Assembly (NCBI GenBank): GCA_012032575.1
Contig: JAAUSP010000101.1
Location: forward strand, 1-17,191
Origin: Anaerolineales bacterium
GTDB lineage: Bacteria > Chloroflexota > Anaerolineae > 4572-78 > J111
Direction of reading: 5' to 3'
DNA length: 17,191 nt
This document shows positions 6,203 to 13,359 of this stretch, one piece after another. Every line of letters starts with the position of its first letter. The stretch's first letter is position 1. The notes under the pieces were generated by a model that was not told the DNA's origin, made no database searches, and saw nothing but the letters and a program-made list of their open reading frames with translations. The translations under genes were made by a program, and so were the position numbers.

Positions 6203-7913
6203 ATGAGTGATTTTAACCTGCCCGAACTGGGTGAAAATATTCAAGCCGGCGATGTGATCAATGTTTTGGTGGCGGTCGGTGATACCATCGCGCCCGACCA
6301 GCCGGTGCTGGAACTGGAAACCGACAAAGCCACGGTGGAAGTACCTTCTTCCATTGGCGGCGTGGTCAAAGCCATCCACATCAAAGCCGGCGACACCATT
6401 CGGGTGGGCCAACTGATTTTGACGGTGGAGGGCAATGGAGCGGACCAACCCACCGCCCCAGCTCCAGCGCAGCCGGAAGCTCCCCAAGCTGAGCCTGCTC
6501 CGGCGGCCCCTCCCCCTCCTGTTCCTCAAGCACCCGCCGCAGCAGCACCGCCGCCAGCCGAACCTTCTGCGCCGGTTATGACGGAATTCAAAATACCTGA
6601 TCTGGGCGAGAATATTCAGGCCGGTACGGTGGTCAATATTCTGGTCGCTGTGGGTGACGCCGTTTCCGTAGACCAGCCGGTGCTGGAACTGGAAACTGAC
6701 AAAGCGACGGTCGAAGTGCCTTCGTCGGTGGCCGGCGTCGTCAAGGAAATTCATATCAAAGCCGGTGATAGCGTCAAGGTAGGCCAACGTGTGCTAACCC
6801 TGGAGGGTACCGCTGCTACTGTCGAACCGACCAGCCAACCGGCCCCTGCGGTGGGCCAGCCAGCCCCGCCGGAACCTCCCGCTGAAGTCAGGCCAGAACC
6901 GGCGCTGGCTGCTCTCCCGGAACCTGTCCCGGTGGCTCCCCGCTCCTGTGCCTGTCGCCGTTTTACCGCCCGATTTTTACGAGCCGGACGCGGCTCACAG
7001 CGCTGTTCCCGCCGCGCCGAATGTGCGCCGATTGGCCCGCGAAATCGGGGTGGATATAACCCAGGTGCAAGGGACCGGTCCCGGCGGCCGGATTTCGATG
7101 GCAGATGTCAAAAATCATGCCCGCCAGCACAGCTTGACCGGTCGTGGAGTTGCCCCGGCTGTGGCACCCCTGGCTGCGGCGGTTTCGCTGCCCGATTTCA
7201 GCAAGTGGGGTCAGGTTGAACGCGAGGCGATGAGCGGTATTCGCCGCAAGACCGCCGAAAACCTCAGCCGGGCCTGGGCCACCGTTCCGCAGGTAACTCA
7301 ATTTGCCAAAGCTGACATCAGCGAATTGGAAGAGCTGCGTAAACGGTTCGGCAAAACGGTGGAAGCTGCCGGAGCCAAGTTGACCCCCACGGCCATCCTG
7401 CTCAAAGTGGTGGCCTCTGTGCTCAAAACGTTTCCCCAATTCAACGCCAGCGTAGATATGAGCAGCAGCGAGATTGTTTACAAGAAATATTACCATATCG
7501 GCGTGGCGGTGGATACCGATCGCGGGCTGCTGGTCCCGGTCATTCGGAATGTGGACCAGAAAACCATTCTGGAACTGGCCGTAGAACTGCAAACGGTGGC
7601 CGAAAAAGCCCGCAACAAAAAGCTGTCACTGGACGATATGCAGGGCGGCACCTTTACTATTTCTAACCTGGGCGGTATCGGCGGCTCCCACTTTACGCCC
7701 ATCGTCAACGCGCCGGAGGCAGCAATTCTGGGGGTGGCTCGCGGCCAGATGGAGCCGGTGTACCTCAACGGCCAGTTCGAGCCGCGCCTGATGCTGCCCC
7801 TGGCCCTGTCCTACGACCACCGCCTGATTGACGGCGCAGACGGGGCGCGATTTATCAAGACTCTGGTCGAGCATTTGGAGCAGCCGTTTTTGACGGCCTT
7901 GCAGGGCTGGTGA
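6203..7913 (+). CDS. aceF: Dihydrolipoamide acetyltransferase E2 of pyruvate dehydrogenase, frameshifted
   Basis: E2 carries acetyl groups on lipoyl lysines and transfers them to CoA. Two nearly identical lipoyl domains lie at about 1-77 and 126-202, each with DKATVEVPSS; the lipoylated lysines are K42 and K167. Pro/Ala linkers follow. The peripheral subunit-binding domain (PNVRRLAREIGVD...GTGPGGRI) starts near 272 and the catalytic domain near 335. The active-site motif is SYDHRLIDG, with His near 539. The reading frame breaks in the second linker: the first frame would stop at 7217-7219 after a meaningless Arg/Cys-rich tail. Removing one C from CCCC at 6938-6941 restores PVPVAPAPVPVAV and a 569-aa protein of normal layout. 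Sequencing error is the likeliest cause. GGGAG at 6189-6193 serves the ATG. Confidence 0.93.
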
Positions 7914-7915
7914 AA

Positions 7916-8212
7916 ATGGATATAAATCAGATTTTAAAAAGCAAACAGGAAATTATCCTTCAGATTGCAGCTCAACATGGAGGTAGAAACGTCCAGGTTT
8001 TTGGCTCATTGGCTCGCGGTGAAGCCACCCCTCAAAGCGATTTGGATTTATTGGTGACGCTGGAGCCTGGCCGTAGTTTGCTTGATCTCATTGCCATCAA
8101 ACAAGATTTGGAAGACCTGCTCGGCTGCCAAGTTGACGTTGTTACGGAAGCAGCTATCAGCCCCTACATGAAAGAACAGGTTTTGAAGGAAGCAGTCAGT
8201 CTTGAAAGGTGA
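7916..8212 (+). CDS. mntA: MntA-like minimal nucleotidyltransferase antitoxin
   Basis: This 98-aa protein is of the minimal nucleotidyltransferase family. It has the signature GSX10DXD: GS of VFGSLARGE, ten residues, then DLD of SDLDLLV. In characterised MntA/HepT systems the antitoxin transfers AMP to a tyrosine of the HepT toxin and silences it. The gene starts at the aceF stop: a GTG at 7910 overlaps it as GTGA, and an in-frame ATG at 7916 gives the more usual N terminus and is used here. It overlaps the next gene by 11 nt, typical of this pair. It appears less GC-rich than aceF and the glycosyltransferase region, which suggests transfer into the locus. Confidence 0.88.
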   Translation: MDINQILKSKQEIILQIAAQHGGRNVQVFGSLARGEATPQSDLDLLVTLEPGRSLLDLIAIKQDLEDLLGCQVDVVTEAAISPYMKEQVLKEAVSLER

Positions 8213-9476
8213 TGAGGTTTATCTCAAGCACATTTTTGATGCTATTGAGAAAATAGAGTCCTATATCTCAGTTGGGCACGACAGCTTTATTTCGATATCG
8301 CATTGGCAAGATGCAGTCATTCGACAGCTCGAGATTATTGGAGAAGCAACCAAGCGCCTCTCGCCCGATTTGCGTACTCAATATACTGAAGTTCCGTGGC
8401 GGCGTATTGCCGGTCTGCGGGATGTATTGATTCATCAATATATGGGAGTTGATCTCGAAGCAGTTTGGAGCATTACTCAGAAAGACCTGCCTGTTCTCAA
8501 AAATCGCATCGAGCTTATTCTGGCAGATTTTCGTCCGATGAATGATCCTCTCCTCTCCGTCATCATCCCTCACTACAACGGCGCGCACCACCTGACCACC
8601 TGTTTCAACGCCCTGCGCGCCCAAACTTATCCCCATCTGGAAATCATCCTGGCCGACAACGGCTCGACCGACGACTCGGTGGCGCTGACCCGGCGTGACT
8701 TCCCCGAAGTGAAAATTTTGGAACTGGGGCATAATTGGGGCTTTGCCGGGGCAGTCAACCGAGCGATGGCCCAGGCTCAGGGTGGGGTAATTGTCCCCCT
8801 CAACAACGACACCGAAGTTACACCCGGCTGGGCGCAGGCCCTGGTTGATGCTTTGTGCGCTTATCCCTCAGCCGGGATGATTGCCTGCAAGATGCTGCTG
8901 TTCGACCGGCGCGACACCCTCCACTCCGCCGGCGACGGGTTTGGGGTGGACGGCATTCCCATCAATCGCGGGGTGTGGCAGCAGGACACCGGCCAATTTG
9001 ACCGCGATACCTACATTTTTGGCGGCTGCGGCGGGGCCGTGGCCTATCGCCGGGAGATGCTCGACGACATCGGCCTGTTTGACGAAGAGCTGTTCATGTA
9101 CCTCGAAGATGTGGACCTGAATTGGCGGGCGCAACTGGCCGGCTATCGCGCGGTGTTTGCGCCGCAGGCCGTGGTCTACCATCATCTCAGCGCCACCGGC
9201 GGTGGAGTCATTGCCAGCTATTACACCGGCCGCAACACCCTGTTGGTGCTGGCAAAGAATTTGCCCGGCGCTGTTTTTCTCCGACACTGGCCGGTCATTG
9301 TGGGGGCGCAATTGAAAATTGCCGTTGCTGCCCTGCGAGCCTGGCGCGGCGAAGCGGCCCGCGCTCGCTTGCGCGGTCAATGGGCCGGATTGGTCAACCT
9401 GCCCCACTGGTTAGCCAAACGGAAGCACGTCCAGCAAAAAAGAGGGTCAGCGACGCCTACCTGGTCAGCCTGTTGA
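8202..9476 (+). CDS. HepT-like HEPN toxin read through into a family-2 glycosyltransferase
   Basis: Residues 1-112 are a HepT toxin (HEPN RNase family) with the RX4HXY motif in RDVLIHQY; its Tyr is the expected AMPylation site. From about residue 113, at ATG 8538, a complete GT-A family-2 glycosyltransferase follows without a stop: LSVIIPHYNG, ILADNGSTDDS, PLNNDTEVTPGW, and the GGCGGAVAYRREMLDDIGLFDE/EDVDLNWR acceptor region. It probably adds a sugar to cell-surface glycans. Start codon TTG (8202) is inferred because KGDEVYLKHI matches the usual HepT N terminus. Base composition changes at the seam: AT-richer HepT, GC-rich transferase. The C terminus is also frameshifted: one more A in the A-run at 9436-9441 gives KKRVSDAYLVSLLTHL and a stop at 9487. 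Whether the fusion is real is uncertain, because losing one T from TTTT at 8528-8531 would end HepT at a TGA overlapping the transferase ATG. Confidence 0.8.
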   Translation: MKGDEVYLKHIFDAIEKIESYISVGHDSFISISHWQDAVIRQLEIIGEATKRLSPDLRTQYTEVPWRRIAGLRDVLIHQYMGVDLEAVWSITQKDLPVLKNRIELILADFRPMNDPLLSVIIPHYNGAHHLTTCFNALRAQTYPHLEIILADNGSTDDSVALTRRDFPEVKILELGHNWGFAGAVNRAMAQAQGGVIVPLNNDTEVTPGWAQALVDALCAYPSAGMIACKMLLFDRRDTLHSAGDGFGVDGIPINRGVWQQDTGQFDRDTYIFGGCGGAVAYRREMLDDIGLFDEELFMYLEDVDLNWRAQLAGYRAVFAPQAVVYHHLSATGGGVIASYYTGRNTLLVLAKNLPGAVFLRHWPVIVGAQLKIAVAALRAWRGEAARARLRGQWAGLVNLPHWLAKRKHVQQKRGSATPTWSAC

Positions 9477-9552
9477 CCCACCTCTGAGACACGCAGCGAC
9501 TCGATTATTTCCCCTTTTTTACCGATAATAAATAGTACCACAATAAACTGCT

Positions 9553-9666
9553 GTAACTACTCAGCCATGTCATTTCGACCGGAGGGAGAAATCTCCAAGG
9601 CCGATGCAGCACGGTAAAGATTTCTCGGCCTACGGCCTCGAAATGACATGAGGGTTGAGCAGTTAC
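9553..9666. repeat. MITE-like imperfect inverted-repeat element
   Basis: A left arm at 9553-9578 (GTAACTACTCAGCCATGTCA then TTTCGA) matches the reverse complement of 9638-9666 with a few mismatches and a 3-nt gap. The interior holds two further opposed pieces, GAGAAATCT (9586-9594) and AGATTTCTC near 9620. The element is about 114 bp, encodes nothing, and could fold as one long hairpin. It fills most of the gap between the glycosyltransferase and the EF-hand-like gene. No transposase lies nearby. Confidence 0.75.
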
Positions 9667-9688
9667 AACTGCCTTTTTAACGGCAGGA

Positions 9689-9694
9689 AAGGGG
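9689..9694 (+). promoter_or_regulatory. Ribosome binding site that decides the start at 9703
   Basis: AAGGGG lies 8 nt before the ATG at 9703. The same frame opens earlier at a TTG (9655), but that codon lies within the right arm of the inverted-repeat element and has no binding site, so the ATG is preferred. Confidence 0.6.
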
Positions 9695-9702
9695 TTGGGT
9701 CT

Positions 9703-10734
9703 ATGCAGATTGAACAGGCCAATATTTTGTTAAACAGCCAGCGCAAGGCTGCCCAAAAGACGACCATCAAAGAATCTTTGAAAGCCTGGGTAGGTGAACG
9801 GCCACCAGCCATCGGGGAAACGGGCAGCCGCTTGCCGGCCCGGCCAGGGCAAGGGGCGGCTGAAATCAGCCTGTCTGACCAGGGCCGGGCGGCGGCAAAA
9901 ACCGCTCGCTCTGAAAAGCCGGCTGACGATGCGGCTGATGCCATCAGCGATCCCAAGCTGCGGATGATAAAACTTTTGTTTGAGCGACTCTACAACCTGA
10001 AATTTGATGTGCTTTCGCTGGATGACGAAGCGGCTGAAACTGACCCTCCGGCAGCGAATGGTCGCGAAGGCTGGGGGGTCGAATATGATTATCATGAAAC
10101 TTACTACGAGGCTGAACAAACCAGCATTTCAGCCAGCGGTCTGATCAAAACGGTAGACGGCCAGGAAATTCAGTTTACCCTGAACCTGAGCATGAGCCGG
10201 GAATTTATGACAGAGAAGGAGCAACACCTGCGCCTGGGCGACGCAGCCAAAGACCCGCTGGTCATTAATTTTGATGGTACGGCGGCCCAGCTTTCCAATA
10301 CCGAATTCTTGTTCGACCTGGATATTGATGGCCGGGCCGAACAAATCTCATTTGCCGGTCCCAACAGCGGGTTTCTGGCCCTGGATCGCAATGAGGATGG
10401 CCGCATCAACAACGGCAGCGAACTGTTTGGGCCGAGCACCGGCCACGGCTTTGCCGAACTGGCCGCTTACGACGAGGATCGCAATCAATGGCTGGATGAA
10501 AGGGACTCCGCTTTTGCCCGGCTGCGGATCTGGACCAAAGACGGGCAGGGGGCCGATCACCTCGCCAGTTTGGCCGATAAAGGCATTGGCGCGATTTATC
10601 TGGAGCCGATCAGCAGTGAATTCAGCCTGAAAGACAGCCAGAACCAATTCCAGGGACAGGTACGCTCAACCAGCGTCTACCTGGGAGAAAACGGCTCGGC
10701 GGGTACAGTGCAGCAGGTAGACCTGGCTGTTTAA
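9703..10734 (+). CDS. EF-hand-like calcium-binding protein of unknown function
   Basis: This 343-aa protein has no signal peptide or membrane segment that I can see. The N-terminal 90 residues are low-complexity and polar (QIEQANILLNSQRKAAQK, ISLSDQGRAAAKTARSEK). A middle region contains YDYHETYYEAEQTSISASG and MSREFM. The C-terminal half has three Asp-rich loops in EF-hand style: DLDIDGRAEQIS (205-216), DRNEDGRINNGSE (228-240) and DEDRNQWLDERD (257-268). The second fits the canonical D-x-N-x-D-G-x-I-x-x-x-E loop. Proteins of this plan, with GFLALDRN and INNGSELFG motifs, recur in many bacteria as uncharacterised EF-hand or VCBS-associated proteins (from memory). Calcium binding is inference. 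The gene stands alone between an inverted-repeat element and a terminator. Confidence 0.75.
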   Translation: MQIEQANILLNSQRKAAQKTTIKESLKAWVGERPPAIGETGSRLPARPGQGAAEISLSDQGRAAAKTARSEKPADDAADAISDPKLRMIKLLFERLYNLKFDVLSLDDEAAETDPPAANGREGWGVEYDYHETYYEAEQTSISASGLIKTVDGQEIQFTLNLSMSREFMTEKEQHLRLGDAAKDPLVINFDGTAAQLSNTEFLFDLDIDGRAEQISFAGPNSGFLALDRNEDGRINNGSELFGPSTGHGFAELAAYDEDRNQWLDERDSAFARLRIWTKDGQGADHLASLADKGIGAIYLEPISSEFSLKDSQNQFQGQVRSTSVYLGENGSAGTVQQVDLAV

Positions 10735-10792
10735 GTTCTGCTGGCAGGATGATGCTCAATGGGGGAGATTGGAGATCCAGATTACCCCCGCA

Positions 10793-10829
10793 GACCTCGG
10801 ATGTCTTTGAGATTTCCGGGGTCTTTTTT
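10793..10829 (+). terminator. Rho-independent terminator after the EF-hand-like gene
   Basis: GACCTCGGA (10793-10801) pairs with TCCGGGGTC (10815-10823) with one G-U pair. Six T residues follow (10824-10829). It lies about 60 nt after the stop codon and separates the gene from the AT-richer cassette downstream. Confidence 0.75.
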
Positions 10830-10931
10830 GTGGGGTAATTTTCACTATAGTAAAAGTTGAGAGAGGTTCAATAAAAGAAGCGAATGGATAAGGTGTATTT
10901 GGAAATTTTGTTAACCTCTTATAAAGAAATG

Positions 10932-10940
10932 TGGTATACT
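10932..10940 (+). promoter_or_regulatory. Extended -10 promoter of the EEP cassette
   Basis: TGG followed by TATACT (10935-10940) forms an extended -10 element. It lies about 30 nt before the ATG at 10971. No good -35 is found at 16-18 nt; TTGTTA at 10908-10913 is 21 nt away. GAGG at 10957-10960 is the likely ribosome binding site. Confidence 0.5.
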
Positions 10941-10970
10941 ATAGCAATATCGTCTTGAGGCTTATCAGCT

Positions 10971-11785
10971 ATGACCACGTTTTTATTCTGGAACCTCAAC
11001 AAGAAACCCCTCACTTCTACTATCGCTAACCTTGCTTTCCAACATAATGTTGATGTACTGATGTTGGTGGAGTGTACTATACCGGAGGCAGCTATATTAC
11101 TATCCCTAAATCATAAGGATAATGCTCAATATTACCTCGCGAAAAGTATAGGCTGCGAAAAAGTAGTCATTTATACCAAATTTGATCCCCAGTTTCTTCG
11201 GCTGGTTCACGAAACTGACCGGCTTACAATTCGAGAACTGAGACTACCCGGACTCACTGAAATCTTACTTGCTGTCACTCATTTTCAAAGCAAACGTCAC
11301 TGGTCTGATGATGATCAATCTATGGAATGTAGTGCATTATCTGATTCAATCCGTAAAGCCGAACGCAAGGTACAACATACTCGAACAATTCTAGTTGGCG
11401 ATCTGAATATGAATCCCTTTGAGACGGGCGTCGTTTCCGCTTCAGGCCTCCACGCAGTAATGACTCGTGAAATTGCTTTAAGAGGTTCTCGGAAAGTAGC
11501 AAATAAAGAATACCCTTTTTCTATAATCCTATGTGGGCTCATTTTGGTGATGGCGACGGAACTCCTCCGGGCACTCACTACTATACTGCTTCCAGGCCCA
11601 AGGAGTTTTTTTGGCATATGTTCGATCAGGTATTACTTCGTCCCGATTTAATCGAATTATTTGAGCCGAGTACGCTAAAAGTTTTAGATACAGATGGTGC
11701 CTCATCATTTCTGACCGAACGCAGATTGCCTGATAGTAACGTTAGTTCAGATCATCTACCTATTTTATTCAAATTAAAGTTGTAA
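10971..11785 (+). CDS. Endonuclease/exonuclease/phosphatase-family protein, frameshifted
   Basis: The EEP fold is a metal-dependent phosphodiesterase fold shared by DNase I, AP endonucleases and phosphatases. Visible motifs are FWNLNKK (6-12), the metal-binding Glu34 in LMLVECTIP, GDLNMNPF (143-150) and the C-terminal SDHLPI. The last motif is in another frame. The original frame ends at 11651 with an unrelated tail. One extra T in the T-run at 11517-11521 gives YPFFYNPMWAHFGDGDGTPPGTHYY and joins both parts into 271 aa. Either a base was lost in sequencing or the gene is broken. The region is clearly AT-richer than its surroundings and has its own promoter. The next gene starts 17 nt downstream behind a strong ribosome binding site, so the two form a unit. 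Whether it acts on DNA, RNA or a small molecule cannot be told. Confidence 0.82.
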
Positions 11786-11790
11786 CAGGG

Positions 11791-11798
11791 TAAGGAGG
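11791..11798 (+). promoter_or_regulatory. Strong Shine-Dalgarno of the 154-aa cassette gene
   Basis: TAAGGAGG is a near-perfect match to the 16S anti-Shine-Dalgarno and sits 4 nt before the ATG at 11803. It is the strongest site in the window, suggesting the second gene of the cassette is translated well and independently of the first. Confidence 0.75.
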
Positions 11799-11802
11799 CA
11801 TT

Positions 11803-12267
11803 ATGACTAAATCATTATGGCCGGATGAGATTAGTGTTATTGAAGAAGTGCCACCGGTCTCTATCTTTAAAGAGCAAGCGGCACTTTTAGGTGAGAAAAC
11901 ACGAAATTTGGTAATTGCTAAAGTGGACACTACTATTAGTAACCGCAAACGTCGTTTTTACGATATTTTTTATCTGGTAGCGCCTATCCTGGATAACTAT
12001 AGATTTGAATTGTTTAGAGGTTCACGTGATATTGAAACCTTTTATCCAATACAAATTACTTCTGATACCCTAGAAGTGGATAAAGAAGCCATGTCCGAAG
12101 GTGAATTATTAAAAGTATTGTCAGATATCTTTGTACATCCTAAGACCATAAAAATCATTCAATCTATGCTGGTTCAAAGTGGGTGGTCGCCAGAAGAGAA
12201 TCTATCTCAAAATGGCGGATTACAAGAAATTGAAATTCCATTAGAAGAAGATGAAATTCCACTTTAG
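11803..12267 (+). CDS. Unrecognised 154-aa protein paired with the EEP gene
   Basis: No family is recognised with confidence. The protein is soluble-looking, with no signal peptide or membrane helix. The N-terminal part has LWPDEISV and VSIFKEQAALLGEKTRNLV, a probable helix. A beta-rich stretch follows (FYDIFYLVAPILDNYRFELF, then YPIQITSDTLEV), and an alpha-helical region after that (EGELLKVLSDIFVHPKTIKIIQSMLVQ). The tail is acidic (LQEIEIPLEEDEIPL). It is AT-rich like the EEP gene, sits 17 nt after it, and is followed 14 nt later by the carbon-nitrogen hydrolase. I recall similar small proteins beside EEP genes in other bacteria, but cannot verify it here. Regulator, inhibitor or partner of the EEP enzyme are all open possibilities. 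Confidence 0.75.
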   Translation: MTKSLWPDEISVIEEVPPVSIFKEQAALLGEKTRNLVIAKVDTTISNRKRRFYDIFYLVAPILDNYRFELFRGSRDIETFYPIQITSDTLEVDKEAMSEGELLKVLSDIFVHPKTIKIIQSMLVQSGWSPEENLSQNGGLQEIEIPLEEDEIPL

Positions 12268-12281
12268 TTGGGAGGATATTC

Positions 12282-13070
12282 ATGAAACTCACCATCTCCC
12301 TGGCCCAAATGCAAATTACCCTGGGCGACCCGGCGGCGAATCTCAAAAAAGCCGCCGACTGGACCGCCGAAGCAGCCCGGCGCGGCTCGGATTTGATTAT
12401 TTTCCCCGAAATGTGGACGACCGGCTGCGATTGGCCGAATATTGAAAAACTATCTACCCGACAAGCCGGCATCATCGCCGAGGTGGGGGCGCTGGCCCAA
12501 AAGCACAACATCTGGCTCAACGGCTCGATGCTGGCCCTGGATGAAGCGGGGCGACCGACCAACACTTCAATCCTGTTCGACCCGACCGGCCAGCAGGCCG
12601 GACTCTATCGCAAAATTCACCTGTTTGGGGTGATGAATGAGGATGAGCATTTGGCGCCGGGGCAGCATCTGACCACGGTCGAGACTGCCTGGGGGCAGAG
12701 CGGCCTGGCTATCTGCTATGATTTGCGCTTTGCCGAAATGTTCCGCAGCTATGCCCTGAATGGGGTCAACATGGTTTACCTGCCCGCCGAATGGCCTCAC
12801 CCCCGCCTGGCCCACTGGCAAACCTTATTACGCGCCCGTGCCATCGAAAACCAGATGTATCTGGTCGGCTGTAACGCTGTTGGCAGCGACGGCACCTACA
12901 CTTTCTTCGGTCATTCAGCCATTATTGACCCGTGGGGCAACGCTGTGATTGAAGGCGGCGAGTCGGAAGTGCTGCTGACCGCTACCATCGAAACCGACAT
13001 GGTCGCCGAGGTGCGCACTAAAATCCCCGTATTTAAAGACCGGCGGCCCGAATTGTACAAGCTGGGTTAG
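12282..13070 (+). CDS. Carbon-nitrogen hydrolase (nitrilase superfamily amidase)
   Basis: This 262-aa cytoplasmic enzyme belongs to the nitrilase superfamily, which hydrolyses amides and nitriles through a covalent thioester. The Glu-Lys-Cys triad is visible: E43 in IIFPEMW, K111 in LYRKIHLFG and nucleophile C145 in LAICYDLRFAE. Further family features are the RARAIENQMYLVGCNAVG segment and GHSAIIDPWGNAV. Size and motifs suggest an omega-amidase- or predicted-amidohydrolase-like member, but the substrate cannot be assigned. GGAGG at 12271-12275 with a 6-nt spacer fixes the ATG. It lies 14 nt downstream of the AT-rich cassette and could share its transcript, although its GC-rich composition fits the host genome. 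A strong hairpin follows the stop. Confidence 0.9.
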   Translation: MKLTISLAQMQITLGDPAANLKKAADWTAEAARRGSDLIIFPEMWTTGCDWPNIEKLSTRQAGIIAEVGALAQKHNIWLNGSMLALDEAGRPTNTSILFDPTGQQAGLYRKIHLFGVMNEDEHLAPGQHLTTVETAWGQSGLAICYDLRFAEMFRSYALNGVNMVYLPAEWPHPRLAHWQTLLRARAIENQMYLVGCNAVGSDGTYTFFGHSAIIDPWGNAVIEGGESEVLLTATIETDMVAEVRTKIPVFKDRRPELYKLG

Positions 13071-13090
13071 AGACCACCATTGCCCTAACA

Positions 13091-13135
13091 GCAAAAGAGG
13101 CTGAGTCGTCCGGGTGACGTTTCAGCCTCTTTTGC
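13091..13135 (+). terminator. Strong, probably bidirectional rho-independent terminator
   Basis: GCAAAAGAGGCTGA (13091-13104) pairs perfectly over 14 bp with TCAGCCTCTTTTGC (13122-13135), with a 17-nt loop. A-rich 5' and T-rich 3' stem ends make it usable from both strands, which suits the convergent arrangement of the amidase and the large surface-protein gene. Confidence 0.75.
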
Positions 13136-13359
13136 GTGAGGGAGCAAGATGAACAGGTTCCTGGAAAGTATAAGATTAACCCAGAGGGTGTTGGGGATAA
13201 TTAACCCTGGACTAGAAAAAGTTAGCTTTATACCATCCTCATTGATGCGCACGTTACTATTTTTTTCTTAGTCTAGTTGATCTAATCCTATCACAGCAAG
13301 GTTTGAATCCGGTTTGAGAAACAGCAACAGCGACGATCAAGCTAAGAATTTTAAGTTTA
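13136..13359. other. Non-coding gap between convergent genes
   Basis: No gene, RNA or clear repeat is seen. A short imperfect stem, CCAGAGGGT against ACCCTGG, lies near 13181-13211. On the minus strand, just past the stop of the large surface protein, another frame reads ILSLIVAVAV followed by a basic RIRSTRLRKK end. This is mentioned because it resembles the tail of a sorting signal. Confidence 0.5.

Noticed and set aside
6935..6950. Programmed frameshift in aceF
   Set aside because: No slippery heptamer or stimulating structure is evident, the alternative tail is meaningless, and three other genes show the same kind of single-base break.
9655..9702. Upstream TTG start for the EF-hand-like protein
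   Set aside because: The TTG lies in the inverted-repeat element and lacks a ribosome binding site, whereas the ATG at 9703 has AAGGGG at proper spacing.
10745..10790. Riboswitch-like leader around GGGGGAGATT and TTACCCCC
   Set aside because: It is a single short stem downstream of a gene and before a terminator, with no match to a known aptamer core that I can recognise.
13290..13320. tRNA-like T-arm (GGTTTGAATCC)
   Set aside because: The flanks do not form a T stem or an acceptor stem, and no anticodon arm or CCA end is found.
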